A DNA stretch of 61,717 nt from an uncultured Ruminococcus sp. (GTDB lineage Bacteria; Bacillota; Clostridia; Oscillospirales; Acutalibacteraceae): the NCBI GenBank assembly GCA_902762615.1, contig CACWOX010000014.1, positions 1 through 61,717 on the forward strand. Reading direction: 5' to 3'. Made by a program: the position numbers and the translations under genes. Shown piece by piece: positions 51,550-59,126 of the stretch (position 1 is its first letter; the number at the start of each line of letters is the position of its first letter). Below the pieces are notes generated by a model. The model saw only the letters and a program-made list of their open reading frames with translations, had not been told where the DNA came from and ran no database searches.

Positions 51550-52700
51550 CAATTGTAAACCGCCTGCTGAACAAGCGGAAGGTAGTACTCGAGATAGCCG
51601 CGTGTAAGCGGGTGAATGCCGTCGGCGTCGACATAATCGGTGTTGTTGTTCCTTGCGTTGATCCAGCCGGGATCGGTCAGCCATGTATAATTTACGTTGC
51701 TGCGGTATTCGTCATACAGCGTGTCAAGCGGACTGTCGTTGAACACGTCGATAATACCTATGTCATAGACGTTGCAGCAGGCAACGATAGCGTCGTGCAG
51801 CTCCTGCTGGGTATATCCGGCATTATTCGGGGTATTTACAAGATAAACGCCTTCCTTATATACACGGTGGGTAATCAGAAAGAACTTTCGGGCGTCCGGG
51901 TATTTGCTTTTCATCGTGACAAAAAGCCTCTGCAAACTGCCCATAACGGTGTAATTATCCAATTCGTCAACGCTTTCCGCAGGGAATGCAGGTATCTCCC
52001 CCATCGGCGCATCCAGACAGTAATCGTTGTACCCTCCGTCGGCAATGATTATATCGGGAATAAAATTATCCGTCATTTCCAGCTGCTCGGGTATGGTTGA
52101 AATATCGTTCCTTGCGGTGGACAGGGTAGCGCCGGATACGCCCTGATTCAGATAGCACATATCAAGGTCGCCCACAAAGCCCCTTTCGCCGTTGCGATAT
52201 CCCCGGCAAATGCTGTCCCCCACGGCAAGCACCCTTGTGCGCGTGTCTATCGTTATCGTTGCCGTGTCCGAGATCATCGCATTGCCGAATTCATCGCCTA
52301 CAACACAGTACAGCTGAATGCCGTTCCACGAGTCATTCGGCATAACGGTCTCGCTGTAATGCGTTCTGCCTATCCACTCCGAGAACTTGCTCTGCCCCTT
52401 TTTTTTGAAGTACCACTGGTATTTCAGCCCGATTCCCGTCGCTCTTACGGTGACGGTGAGACTGCTGCCCTTAGGCACTGCGCGGCTTTTGGGCTGCTTG
52501 ACAATCGACAGCTCGGTTTCTTGGGTAAGTTTCTCTTCTTCCTCGCCGACCGGCTGATAGCCGTCCAGATAAACGGCGGAATCGTCGGCAGTCCCATTGT
52601 CAGCGTCTTTTGAAGAACACCCGGATATAAATACAGCGAGCAGCATCAATACTGCCGCAATGCTTACTTCAAGCAATTGTTTACTTTTCATTGGTTTCAT
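51549..52700 (-). CDS. SGNH-hydrolase lipoprotein with Ig-like domain
   Basis: A 383-aa protein with a lipoprotein signal (AVFISGC lipobox near residue 28), so it should be anchored outside the membrane. Residues about 65-150 are an Ig-like domain (IVKQPKSRAVPKGSS, GLKYQWYFKKKGQSKF, WNGIQLYC) nearly identical in layout to the third repeat of the facing secreted protein. Residues 155-383 are an SGNH/GDSL hydrolase with block I GDSICRG, the GGYND block, and a DGIHP catalytic Asp-His pair. Likely an extracellular esterase or O-acetyl hydrolase acting on a glycan. It is 12 bp downstream of the LCP gene. Two ATGs (52700, 52691) are possible starts. Confidence 0.88.
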   Translation of the reverse strand: MKPMKSKQLLEVSIAAVLMLLAVFISGCSSKDADNGTADDSAVYLDGYQPVGEEEEKLTQETELSIVKQPKSRAVPKGSSLTVTVRATGIGLKYQWYFKKKGQSKFSEWIGRTHYSETVMPNDSWNGIQLYCVVGDEFGNAMISDTATITIDTRTRVLAVGDSICRGYRNGERGFVGDLDMCYLNQGVSGATLSTARNDISTIPEQLEMTDNFIPDIIIADGGYNDYCLDAPMGEIPAFPAESVDELDNYTVMGSLQRLFVTMKSKYPDARKFFLITHRVYKEGVYLVNTPNNAGYTQQELHDAIVACCNVYDIGIIDVFNDSPLDTLYDEYRSNVNYTWLTDPGWINARNNNTDYVDADGIHPLTRGYLEYYLPLVQQAVYN

Positions 52701-52712
52701 TAGTCCTTGCTG

Positions 52713-54005
52713 TCAGCTCTTTTTCTTATTTTTCTCATATTTTGACCTGTCGTATTCGGTCTTTTGTTCATCTGTCTTCTGTTGTTGGTCAGCAAGCTCC
52801 TGCGCCGCTTCATCGTCGCCATAGATGAATTGATTCAGATAACCTGCGTTTTGGTTCAGGTTAACCTCAACATACCATGCATTGCCGGTTTTTTTGTCCT
52901 TCCATGTGCCGTCTATGGGTATACGCAGACCCATCGTGTCGTAATTCAGGCTGCTCAGACCTTCCCAAAGCAGAGAATTCATCTCGTCGCGCGTCATGTT
53001 GGTCGTGACACATGGCGCAACAACGGATAAGATACGCTGTGCTTTTAAGGGCGAAAGCGACCGACATTTCTTCATGATCTCCCGCAGCACCTTTCGCTGA
53101 CGTGCCGTGCGTGCGATGTCTGTGCCTACCTTGCGTATGCGGCAGTAGGAAAGCGCCTGCTGTCCGTTGAAATTGTACCGTCCCGCCTCGGTGATCCTGT
53201 TTTTTTTGCCTCCCTGCACGTACTTGTTGAATTGTTCAAGCTCCATCTCTTCAATCTCTACCTCAACTCCGCCGAGATCGTCCACTACGGCGGCAAAAGC
53301 AGCGTAATCCACGCATACGTACCGATCTATCCTCATGCCGAAATTCAGGTAGATTGTTTCCAGCAGCAGATCTCCGCCGCCGAAGGTGAATGCCGCATTG
53401 AGCTTGTTTTTGCCATGCCCCGGTATTTTGAGATACATGTCACGCATAAGAGAGGTCATTTTGATTTTCCGGTGGGCGTGATCTATGCTCAGAATGATCA
53501 TGCTGTCGGTGCGGGAAATACCGTTTTCATCAATATCGCAGCCGCACAGCAGTATGTTTTTGGTTTCATCGGTGTGCGATACAATAAAATCGGCGTCGGA
53601 TTGACTGACCAGCGCATTGATATCGTCAAAATTGAGATTGCTTTTGACGTAATTGACAGAATCGACAATGCTCATCATCCTGTAAGCCTCGTATATACCA
53701 AAGGCAGCGACAGCAGCAAAAATGACTGCCACAGCCACGGCAATGACCTTCCTTGCGGAATGGGGCTTTTCTGCGTTGTACTGAGCGTCCGATCTTTTTG
53801 AGACTCTTATCGGGGAATTACTGTCAACATTCGGTTTTTCGGGCTGTACAGGACGATTGGTTATCAATTCGGCAAGCTCACGCACTTCCGGCAAACTCTC
53901 GAACTTTACATTATAAGAAGCAGCGGAAAGGCACTGACGCGCGTTTGCTCCGCTGCCGCCCACTACCACAGCTTCATCTCCGAGCTTCTGACTCTGCCCG
54001 TCCAT
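52713..54005 (-). CDS. LytR-CpsA-Psr (LCP) family protein
   Basis: LCP enzymes transfer polyprenyl-linked glycans onto peptidoglycan or proteins. The 430-aa protein has a cytoplasmic N-terminus of about 85 residues, one membrane helix (about 87-107) and an extracytoplasmic LCP domain. The domain shows SRTDSMIILSIDHAHRKIKMTSLMRDMYLKIPGHGKNKLNAAF (quoted in part), DYAAFAAVVDDLGGVEVEI, LSYCRIRKVGTDIARTARQ and a polar Lys/Gln/Asp tail. The catalytic Arg/Asp residues of LCP proteins are in these segments. It is first of a two-gene operon with the SGNH lipoprotein. Candidate glycan substrates in the window include the Pel-type polymer, but this is speculative. Confidence 0.92.
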   Translation of the reverse strand: MDGQSQKLGDEAVVVGGSGANARQCLSAASYNVKFESLPEVRELAELITNRPVQPEKPNVDSNSPIRVSKRSDAQYNAEKPHSARKVIAVAVAVIFAAVAAFGIYEAYRMMSIVDSVNYVKSNLNFDDINALVSQSDADFIVSHTDETKNILLCGCDIDENGISRTDSMIILSIDHAHRKIKMTSLMRDMYLKIPGHGKNKLNAAFTFGGGDLLLETIYLNFGMRIDRYVCVDYAAFAAVVDDLGGVEVEIEEMELEQFNKYVQGGKKNRITEAGRYNFNGQQALSYCRIRKVGTDIARTARQRKVLREIMKKCRSLSPLKAQRILSVVAPCVTTNMTRDEMNSLLWEGLSSLNYDTMGLRIPIDGTWKDKKTGNAWYVEVNLNQNAGYLNQFIYGDDEAAQELADQQQKTDEQKTEYDRSKYEKNKKKS

Positions 54006-54065
54006 AGTATCCCCCCTAAAACCATCTCACATCTTCCGCATAACCACAGACCTTTTTCAGAATAA

Positions 54066-54094
54066 ATTTTACATCACGTAAAACGCCCTGTCAA
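54066..54094 (-). promoter_or_regulatory. Promoter of the LCP-SGNH operon
   Basis: Minus-strand TTGACA (54089-54094), 17-bp spacer, TAAAAT (54066-54071), divergent from the aspS promoter. Confidence 0.75.
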
Positions 54095-54197
54095 TCGCTG
54101 CACAAAAAATTAATGATATCTAAACAGGCAATTCACCAAATGTTAAACTAATTGTAAATTAATTAACGCTATCCCTCATAAAAAATCCCGAAATTAC

Positions 54198-54227
54198 TTG
54201 ACGTACAGTATATCATTGTGCTATAAT
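54198..54227 (+). promoter_or_regulatory. Promoter of the Asn-leader/aspS operon
   Basis: TTGACG (54198-54203), 18-bp spacer, TATAAT (54222-54227). The predicted transcription start is near 54234, which leaves a leader of about 215 nt before aspS, too short for a full T-box. The stretch 54095-54197 between the two divergent promoters holds nothing else I can identify. Confidence 0.8.
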
Positions 54228-54262
54228 CAAGGCTAAAGTATATTTTAGTGAGGTGAAGTTTT

Positions 54263-54379
54263 TTGTCTCTTGCAGTATTTTTATCAATGTCGGGCACATG
54301 TATGAGTGCCGCGTACGCAACAAACAACAATAATAATATGACGGGAGGCGCTGAGATTTCATCTTGCTTTTATGCATAA
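54263..54379 (+). CDS. Asn-rich leader peptide (attenuation peptide) upstream of aspS
   Basis: A 38-codon frame starting at TTG (54263), preceded by GAGGTG with a 7-nt spacing, a strong ribosome site. It ends with TAA at 54377-54379. The peptide begins MSLAVFLSMSGTC, continues SAAYAT and then has five consecutive Asn codons (AACAACAATAATAAT, 54323-54337), then MTGGAEISSCFYA. The Asn run stops 3 nt before the start of the antiterminator arm (54341). The five-Asn cluster in a leader directly before an operon for Asn-tRNA synthesis indicates ribosome stalling as the sensing step. Two internal ATGs (54287, 54302) in the same frame also include the Asn run. Known analogues are trpL, hisL and pheL in other bacteria. 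Confidence 0.78.
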   Translation: MSLAVFLSMSGTCMSAAYATNNNNNMTGGAEISSCFYA

Positions 54380-54421
54380 GAAAATCAGTGTCCTCCCGTT
54401 ATGCTTTGCGGGAGGATTTTT
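54341..54421 (+). promoter_or_regulatory. Transcription attenuator: mutually exclusive antiterminator and terminator
   Basis: Arm A (54341-54354, ACGGGAGGCGCTGA) pairs with arm B (54385-54399, TCAGTGTCCTCCCGT): 8 bp, a one-base bulge, then 6 bp, extendable inside by 4 bp. Arm B also pairs with arm C (54409-54416, CGGGAGGA) to make the terminator at 54391-54421. A:B and B:C cannot coexist. A ribosome stalled on the first Asn codons (from 54323) leaves A free, so A:B forms and transcription continues. A ribosome that reaches the stop codon at 54377 sits between A and B and covers the start of B, favouring B:C and termination. A small hairpin GGCAC/GTGCC (54293-54310) upstream could pause polymerase. 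Confidence 0.75.
54391..54421 (+). terminator. Intrinsic terminator of the aspS leader
   Basis: Perfect 8-bp GC-rich stem TCCTCCCG/CGGGAGGA (54391-54398 with 54409-54416), a 10-nt loop, and then TTTTT. It ends 28 nt before the aspS ATG and its 5' arm is shared with the antiterminator. Confidence 0.9.
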
Positions 54422-54449
54422 GATTTATTGAGAGAAGGAGAATTACACT

Positions 54450-55772
54450 ATGGAATTTACAAATCCCAGCAACGTTAAGAAGCCGCTCAGCGTCAAGGAC
54501 GTTGCCGCGGCAAACGGCGGAGAAATCACCATTCACGGCGGAATCCACATTATCCGCGATATGGGCGAGTTTTCTTTCGTGGTACTTCGTCTGCCTGACG
54601 GAATATGCCAGTGTACCGTTGAGAAATCCGCCGACTTTGGCGGAGAAAGCCTTGTGGAGGAAGCCTGCATTGAGGTGACAGGCACCGTCCGTGAGGAAAA
54701 CCGCGCTCCCGGCGGCTACGAAGTGGTTGTCAAATCGGGCAAAGTGCTTTCCAAGCCTGCCGCAGCCATGCCCATCAGCATCAACAAGCACAAGATCACC
54801 GCCGCTCTCGAAAATGAAATTCCGCTGCGCAACATCACCCTGCGCAACGGCAATTACCGCACACGCTTCCGCATTCAGGGCGAGATCGTCAAGGGCTTCC
54901 GCGATTATCTGGACAGCCAGGGATTTGTGGAGATTCACACTCCGAAAATCAACGCAAGAGCTGCCGAAGGCGGCGCCAACGTATTCAAAATGGAGTACTT
55001 CGGCAAGAAAGCGGTCCTCGCGCAAAGTCCTCAGTTCTACAAGCAGGCTATGGTCGGCGTATTTGAGAGAGTCTATGAGGTCGCACCCGTATTCCGCGCC
55101 GAGAAGCACAACACTGCCCGTCATCTCAACGAGTACATCAGCATGGACTTTGAGATGGGCTACATCGACAGCTTTTACGACATCATGGCAATCGAGACAG
55201 GCATGCTCAAGCTGGTCATGGACAGAATCCGCGATAACTACGCACGCGAGATTTTCCTGATGAAGCTGAACATTCCGGTAATCGACACCATTCCCCATGT
55301 CCGTTTCAAAGAGGCAAAGGAGCTTATCCAATCAGAATACGGCAGGGAAATCAAGGATCCCTACGACCTTGATCCCGACGAGGAACAGCTCATCGGCAAA
55401 TACTTCAAGGAAAAGTACAATTCCGACTTTGTTTTCGTCACACATTATCCCTCCAAGAAGCGTCCCTTCTACGCAATGGACGACCCGGAGGATCCCAACT
55501 ACACACTGAGCTTCGATCTTCTCTTCCGCGGACTGGAAGTCACCACCGGCGGTCAGAGGATTCACGACTACGACGAGCAGGTCGCCAAGATCATCAAAAA
55601 GAAGATGAACCCCGAGGACTTTGCCACCTACCTCAACATTCACAAGCACGGCATGCCGCCCCACGGCGGTCTCGGCATAGGCTTGGAGCGACTGACCATG
55701 CGCCTCTTCAACGACGACAACATCCGCTATTCCTCCATGTTCCCGAGAGATATGCTGCGATTGGTGCCGTAA
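54450..55772 (+). CDS. aspS: Archaeal-type aspartyl-tRNA synthetase, probably non-discriminating (AspRS2)
   Basis: Class II synthetase of 440 aa, the length of the archaeal/eukaryal-type AspRS and much shorter than the roughly 590-aa bacterial type. It has an N-terminal OB-fold anticodon domain (about 20-105), motif 2 in FRAEKHNTARHLNEYISMDFEM (quoted in part), a Q-S-P-Q-FYKQ segment (LAQSPQFYKQ) and motif 3 GGLGIGLERLTM. In bacteria this form usually charges tRNA(Asn) with Asp for amidation by GatCAB, and gatC, gatA and gatB lie downstream in the same direction. The anticodon-domain region reads HGGIHIIRD, without the Trp typical of discriminating archaeal enzymes, consistent with a non-discriminating role. 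GAAGGAG precedes the ATG. Expression is set by the Asn leader attenuator. Confidence 0.9.
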   Translation: MEFTNPSNVKKPLSVKDVAAANGGEITIHGGIHIIRDMGEFSFVVLRLPDGICQCTVEKSADFGGESLVEEACIEVTGTVREENRAPGGYEVVVKSGKVLSKPAAAMPISINKHKITAALENEIPLRNITLRNGNYRTRFRIQGEIVKGFRDYLDSQGFVEIHTPKINARAAEGGANVFKMEYFGKKAVLAQSPQFYKQAMVGVFERVYEVAPVFRAEKHNTARHLNEYISMDFEMGYIDSFYDIMAIETGMLKLVMDRIRDNYAREIFLMKLNIPVIDTIPHVRFKEAKELIQSEYGREIKDPYDLDPDEEQLIGKYFKEKYNSDFVFVTHYPSKKRPFYAMDDPEDPNYTLSFDLLFRGLEVTTGGQRIHDYDEQVAKIIKKKMNPEDFATYLNIHKHGMPPHGGLGIGLERLTMRLFNDDNIRYSSMFPRDMLRLVP

Positions 55773-55773
55773 T

Positions 55774-56469
55774 ATGAAACAGGATTTTAAAAAGAATTTT
55801 CCAAAGATACTTTATGTATTCGTGCTGCTGGGATTTATCGTGCCGATCATCTTTATTGTGCTGATGATGATTTTCGGCACAACTCCCCAGAACGAAGCCG
55901 GCTATCATTCTCAGGCGGATTACGCCCTGATGCTGGTGCAGTGCCTGCTTGGCCTTGTGGTGGTACATATTCCGTCATTCCTCGAAAAAAGGCTGAAATT
56001 CGAGCTGCCGACGGTGCTGTATGTGCTGTACCTGATATTCCTCTACTGCGCGATCACTCTCGGTGAGGTGCGTTCCTTCTACTACACCATTCCGCACTGG
56101 GATGTGTTCCTGCACGCCTTCAGCAGCGTGATGACCGGACTGTTCGGCTATATGCTGATCACCATCATCAACCGCAACGACAAATTGGTGGTGCAGCTTT
56201 CGCCCCTGTTCGTGGCGATGTTCGCCTTCTGCTTCTCGGTGATGATCGGCGCGGTCTGGGAGGTATATGAATTCACCTTCGACGGTCTGTTAGGGCTGAA
56301 TATGCAGAAATTCGCCCTTGCCGACGGGACCGAGCTGACCGGACATCTGGCACTTGCCGATACCATGAAGGACATTATTGTGGATATCCTCGGCGCTATG
56401 GTTGCTTCCGCCGTGGGCTACTTCTCGCTTAAATTCGACAAGCACTGGCTCAAAATCACGCTCACATGA
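55774..56469 (+). CDS. YjdF/DUF2238-like membrane protein
   Basis: Starts one base after the aspS stop, so it is co-translated or coupled. The 231-aa protein has about six hydrophobic helices and conserved polar residues inside them: HWDVFLHAFSSVMTGLFGY, GAVWEVYEFTFDG, and ADTMKDIIVDILGAM. The W-E and D...D patterns resemble DUF2238/YjdF proteins of unknown function. It has no obvious link to tRNA charging. A stop-adjacent repeat follows 7 nt after its stop codon. Confidence 0.65.
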   Translation: MKQDFKKNFPKILYVFVLLGFIVPIIFIVLMMIFGTTPQNEAGYHSQADYALMLVQCLLGLVVVHIPSFLEKRLKFELPTVLYVLYLIFLYCAITLGEVRSFYYTIPHWDVFLHAFSSVMTGLFGYMLITIINRNDKLVVQLSPLFVAMFAFCFSVMIGAVWEVYEFTFDGLLGLNMQKFALADGTELTGHLALADTMKDIIVDILGAMVASAVGYFSLKFDKHWLKITLT

Positions 56470-56476
56470 AATAGGA

Positions 56477-56554
56477 AGCGCTCGCATTCGCTCGCTAATT
56501 TAAGACTGAAAACTTAAAACTTAAAATGAATAATGAATGAGCGCCTGCGGCGCT
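56477..56554. repeat. Stop-adjacent repeat plus hairpin module (YjdF-like/GyrI-like spacer)
   Basis: AGCGCTCGCATTCGCTCGCT (56477-56496) follows the YjdF-like stop by 7 nt, almost identical to the copy at the glgP stop. It is followed by AAAACTTAAAACTTAAAATG repeats and the 15-nt hairpin AGCGCCTGCGGCGCT (56540-56554). Confidence 0.6.
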
Positions 56555-56580
56555 GGAATAAAACAAGTAAGAGGTATGCT

Positions 56581-57213
56581 ATGGCTTTTGATTATAAAAA
56601 AGAATACAAAGAATTTTATATGCCGCCAAAGACACCAACCATTATTACTGTACCATCTATGAATTATATCGCAGTGCGAGGTCAGGGTAATCCTAATGAA
56701 GAGGACGGCGCATATAAACAGGCGATAGGGCTGCTTTACGGGATCGCGTTCACAATAAAGATGAGTAAAAAAGGAAACCGTCAGATAGAGGGCTATTTTG
56801 ATTACGTTGTGCCGCCGTTGGAAGGCTTTTGGTGGCAGGACGGCGTGCAGGGCATTGATTATTCACACAAGGAGAATTTCAAATGGATTTCTCTGATTCG
56901 TCTTCCCGATTTTGTTACAAAAGCCGATTATGAATGGGCAGTATCGGAAGCTGCCGCTAAGAAAAAAACGGACTTTTCCAAAGTTGAGTTTCTGACTTAC
57001 GATGAGGGGTTGTGTGTGCAATGTATGCACATAGGCAGTTACGATAACGAACCTGCCACGGTACAGCTTATGCACGAGTTTATCGAGCGGGAAGGATATG
57101 CTCTTGCTATTTCCGACAAGAGATTTCATCACGAAATTTATTTATCTGACGCAAGGCGTATTGCTCCCGAAAAATTGAAAACCGTCATCAGACATCCCAT
57201 CGCCGCACTGTAA
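56581..57213 (+). CDS. GyrI-like small-molecule-binding domain protein
   Basis: The start is the ATG at 56581 (MAFDYKKEYKEFY), with GAGG six nt upstream; the frame is open 48 nt further but that part lies in the repeat block. The 210-aa protein has the GyrI-like pattern: YMPPKTPTIITVPSMNYIAVRGQGNPNEEDGAY (in part), YFDYVVPPLEGFWW, and IGSYDNEPATVQLMHEFIEREGY. Such domains bind small hydrophobic molecules, often in regulators or as stand-alone proteins. No DNA-binding domain is present. It sits between aspS and gatC with no clear functional tie. Confidence 0.8.
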   Translation: MAFDYKKEYKEFYMPPKTPTIITVPSMNYIAVRGQGNPNEEDGAYKQAIGLLYGIAFTIKMSKKGNRQIEGYFDYVVPPLEGFWWQDGVQGIDYSHKENFKWISLIRLPDFVTKADYEWAVSEAAAKKKTDFSKVEFLTYDEGLCVQCMHIGSYDNEPATVQLMHEFIEREGYALAISDKRFHHEIYLSDARRIAPEKLKTVIRHPIAAL

Positions 57214-57292
57214 ATTCCCATTTACCATAGCTTCATAATCATAAAATCCATTGAAAATGCCACAATACTACCCGAAAGGAGACAATATAAAA

Positions 57293-57580
57293 ATGGTCAT
57301 TACCGACGAACTGGTAACATATCTCGAGGCGCTGGGCAGGATCAGACTGCCCGAGGAAAGCCGCGCGAAGGCGCAGAGCGACTTGCAGGAGATATTGCAG
57401 TATATCGACACGCTGTCCGAACTGGACACCGAGGGCATCGAGCCGATGAGCCACGCCCTGCCGCTCACTAACGTCATGCGTGAGGACGAAGTGCAGCCCT
57501 CCATCCCCACCGAGGACGTGCTGCGTAACGCTCCCGCTCAGAAGGACAATTACTTCCTCGTACCGCGTTCGTTTGAATAA
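57293..57580 (+). CDS. gatC: Aspartyl/glutamyl-tRNA amidotransferase subunit C
   Basis: Small subunit that stabilises GatA-GatB. The start is the ATG at 57293 (MVITDELVTYLEAL), after AAAGGAG; an in-frame ATG at 57251 has no ribosome site. The 95-aa protein has YLEALGRIRLPEESRAKAQSDLQEILQYIDTLSELDTEGIEPMSH (in part) and the PLTNVMREDEV hinge typical of GatC, with an ending that wraps GatA. It starts the gatC-gatA-gatB block. Confidence 0.93.
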   Translation: MVITDELVTYLEALGRIRLPEESRAKAQSDLQEILQYIDTLSELDTEGIEPMSHALPLTNVMREDEVQPSIPTEDVLRNAPAQKDNYFLVPRSFE

Positions 57581-57637
57581 TTACGGCTGTTTGCTTAATG
57601 ATCAGACGACTACACAGAATTGAAAGGAAGATTAACG

Positions 57638-59107
57638 ATGAATCTTGAAACAATGACCGCGCTTGAGCTCGGCGCGGCAATCAAAAATGGCGAAATCAGC
57701 GCCGTGGAAGCGGCAAAATTCTCGCTCGGTCAGATTGATAAATACGATAAGAAATTCTCCTGCTTCGTCACCGTGCAGGACGACGTTTTACAGAGAGCAG
57801 AAGAGGTGCAGAAGAAGATTTCCTCCGGCGAATACACATCCCCCCTTGCCGGCGTACCGATGGGCATTAAGGACAACATGTGCCAGAAGGGCATACAGAC
57901 CTCCTGCGGCTCCCGCATGCTGAGCAATTTCAAACCCACCTACAGCGCGACCGCCGTGGAGGAAATCATGAAGGCAGGCGCAGTGCCGCTGGGCAAGCTC
58001 AATATGGACGAATTCGCCATGGGCTCCACCTCCGAGACCAGCTTCTTCGGCGCGACAAAGAACCCGTGGAACGTCGCCTGCGTCCCCGGCGGTTCCTCGG
58101 GAGGTTCGGCAGCGGCTGTCGCTGCGGGCGAATGCTTCTACGCGCTCGGTTCCGACACAGGCGGAAGTATCCGCCAGCCTGCCTCCTTCTGCGGCGTGAC
58201 AGGCATCAAGCCGACCTACGGCTCGGTTTCCCGCTTCGGACTGGTCGCCTACGCAAGCTCCCTTGATCAGATCGGTCCCATCGCTCACAATGCAGCCGAC
58301 TGCACCGCCGTCCTCGCGGAAATCATGAAGCAGGACAAGAAGGACAACACCAGCGTTGCCACCAAGGGCGCAGACCTTGCGGCCGTGCTCAATGCCGACG
58401 TCAAGGGCACGAAAATCGGCATTCCCACCGACTTCTTCGGAGAAGGTCTTGACAAGGAAGTCGCCGCTGCCATCGAAGCCGCTGCAAAGCAGCTCGAAAG
58501 CATGGGCGCGACTGTCGAAAAATTTGACATGCCGATTGTCAAATACGCCATTCCGGCATACTACATCATCGCTTCGGCAGAAGCAAGCAGCAACCTCAGC
58601 CGCTACGACGGCATCAAATACGGCTACCGCGCCGACGATTTTGAAGACCTGCTCGACCTCTACACCAAGAGCCGCAGCGAGGGCTTCGGCATGGAGGTCA
58701 AGCGCAGAATCATGCTGGGCTGCTTCGTGCTTTCCTCCGGATATTACGACGCCTACTACCGCAAGGCATTGCAGGCAAAGGCTCTGATCAAAGAAGCATT
58801 CGACAAGGCGTTTGAGAAATACGACCTCATTTTGGGTCCGGTTGCACCTACCACTGCTTTGAAGATAGGTGAAAATCTCTCCGACCCGCTGAAAATGTAC
58901 CTCGGAGACATCTACACCGTTATGATGAATCTCGCCGGACTGCCTGCCGCCTCTGTTCCCTGCGGCTTTGACTCCAAGGGAATGCCGGTAGGTATGCACC
59001 TCATCGGCAATTACTTCGACGAAACCAAGATTCTCGGCGCGGCACACGCTTACCAGCAGGTAACCGACTGGCACAAGCGCAAGCCGACCGAGCTTGTCAA
59101 TATGTGA
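57638..59107 (+). CDS. gatA: Aspartyl/glutamyl-tRNA amidotransferase subunit A
   Basis: Glutaminase subunit that makes ammonia from glutamine for transamidation. The start is the ATG at 57638, after AAAGGAAG. The 489-aa protein has the amidase signature: GVPMGIKDNM with the catalytic Lys near residue 76, then GGSSGGSAAAVAAGE and GSDTGGSIRQPASFCGVTGIKPTYG, giving the cis-Ser and nucleophile Ser of the Ser-cisSer-Lys triad. Length is normal. It is 57 bp after gatC and overlaps nothing. Confidence 0.97.
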   Translation: MNLETMTALELGAAIKNGEISAVEAAKFSLGQIDKYDKKFSCFVTVQDDVLQRAEEVQKKISSGEYTSPLAGVPMGIKDNMCQKGIQTSCGSRMLSNFKPTYSATAVEEIMKAGAVPLGKLNMDEFAMGSTSETSFFGATKNPWNVACVPGGSSGGSAAAVAAGECFYALGSDTGGSIRQPASFCGVTGIKPTYGSVSRFGLVAYASSLDQIGPIAHNAADCTAVLAEIMKQDKKDNTSVATKGADLAAVLNADVKGTKIGIPTDFFGEGLDKEVAAAIEAAAKQLESMGATVEKFDMPIVKYAIPAYYIIASAEASSNLSRYDGIKYGYRADDFEDLLDLYTKSRSEGFGMEVKRRIMLGCFVLSSGYYDAYYRKALQAKALIKEAFDKAFEKYDLILGPVAPTTALKIGENLSDPLKMYLGDIYTVMMNLAGLPAASVPCGFDSKGMPVGMHLIGNYFDETKILGAAHAYQQVTDWHKRKPTELVNM

Positions 59108-59126
59108 GAAAGGAGCAGAAGGAACA

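Noticed and set aside
54254-54334. Alternative leader frame from GTG at 54254 ending in Gln-Gln
   Set aside because: The GTG overlaps the ribosome-binding sequence itself, and the frame lacks its own site.
54234-54450. T-box riboswitch upstream of aspS
   Set aside because: No AGGGTGGNACCGCG T-box core, no specifier-loop stem, and only about 215 nt between promoter and gene. The short TGAGTGCCGCG resemblance is not enough.
54450-55772. Lysyl-tRNA synthetase
   Set aside because: Class II features and length match archaeal-type AspRS, and the gatCAB neighbours support Asp/Asn.
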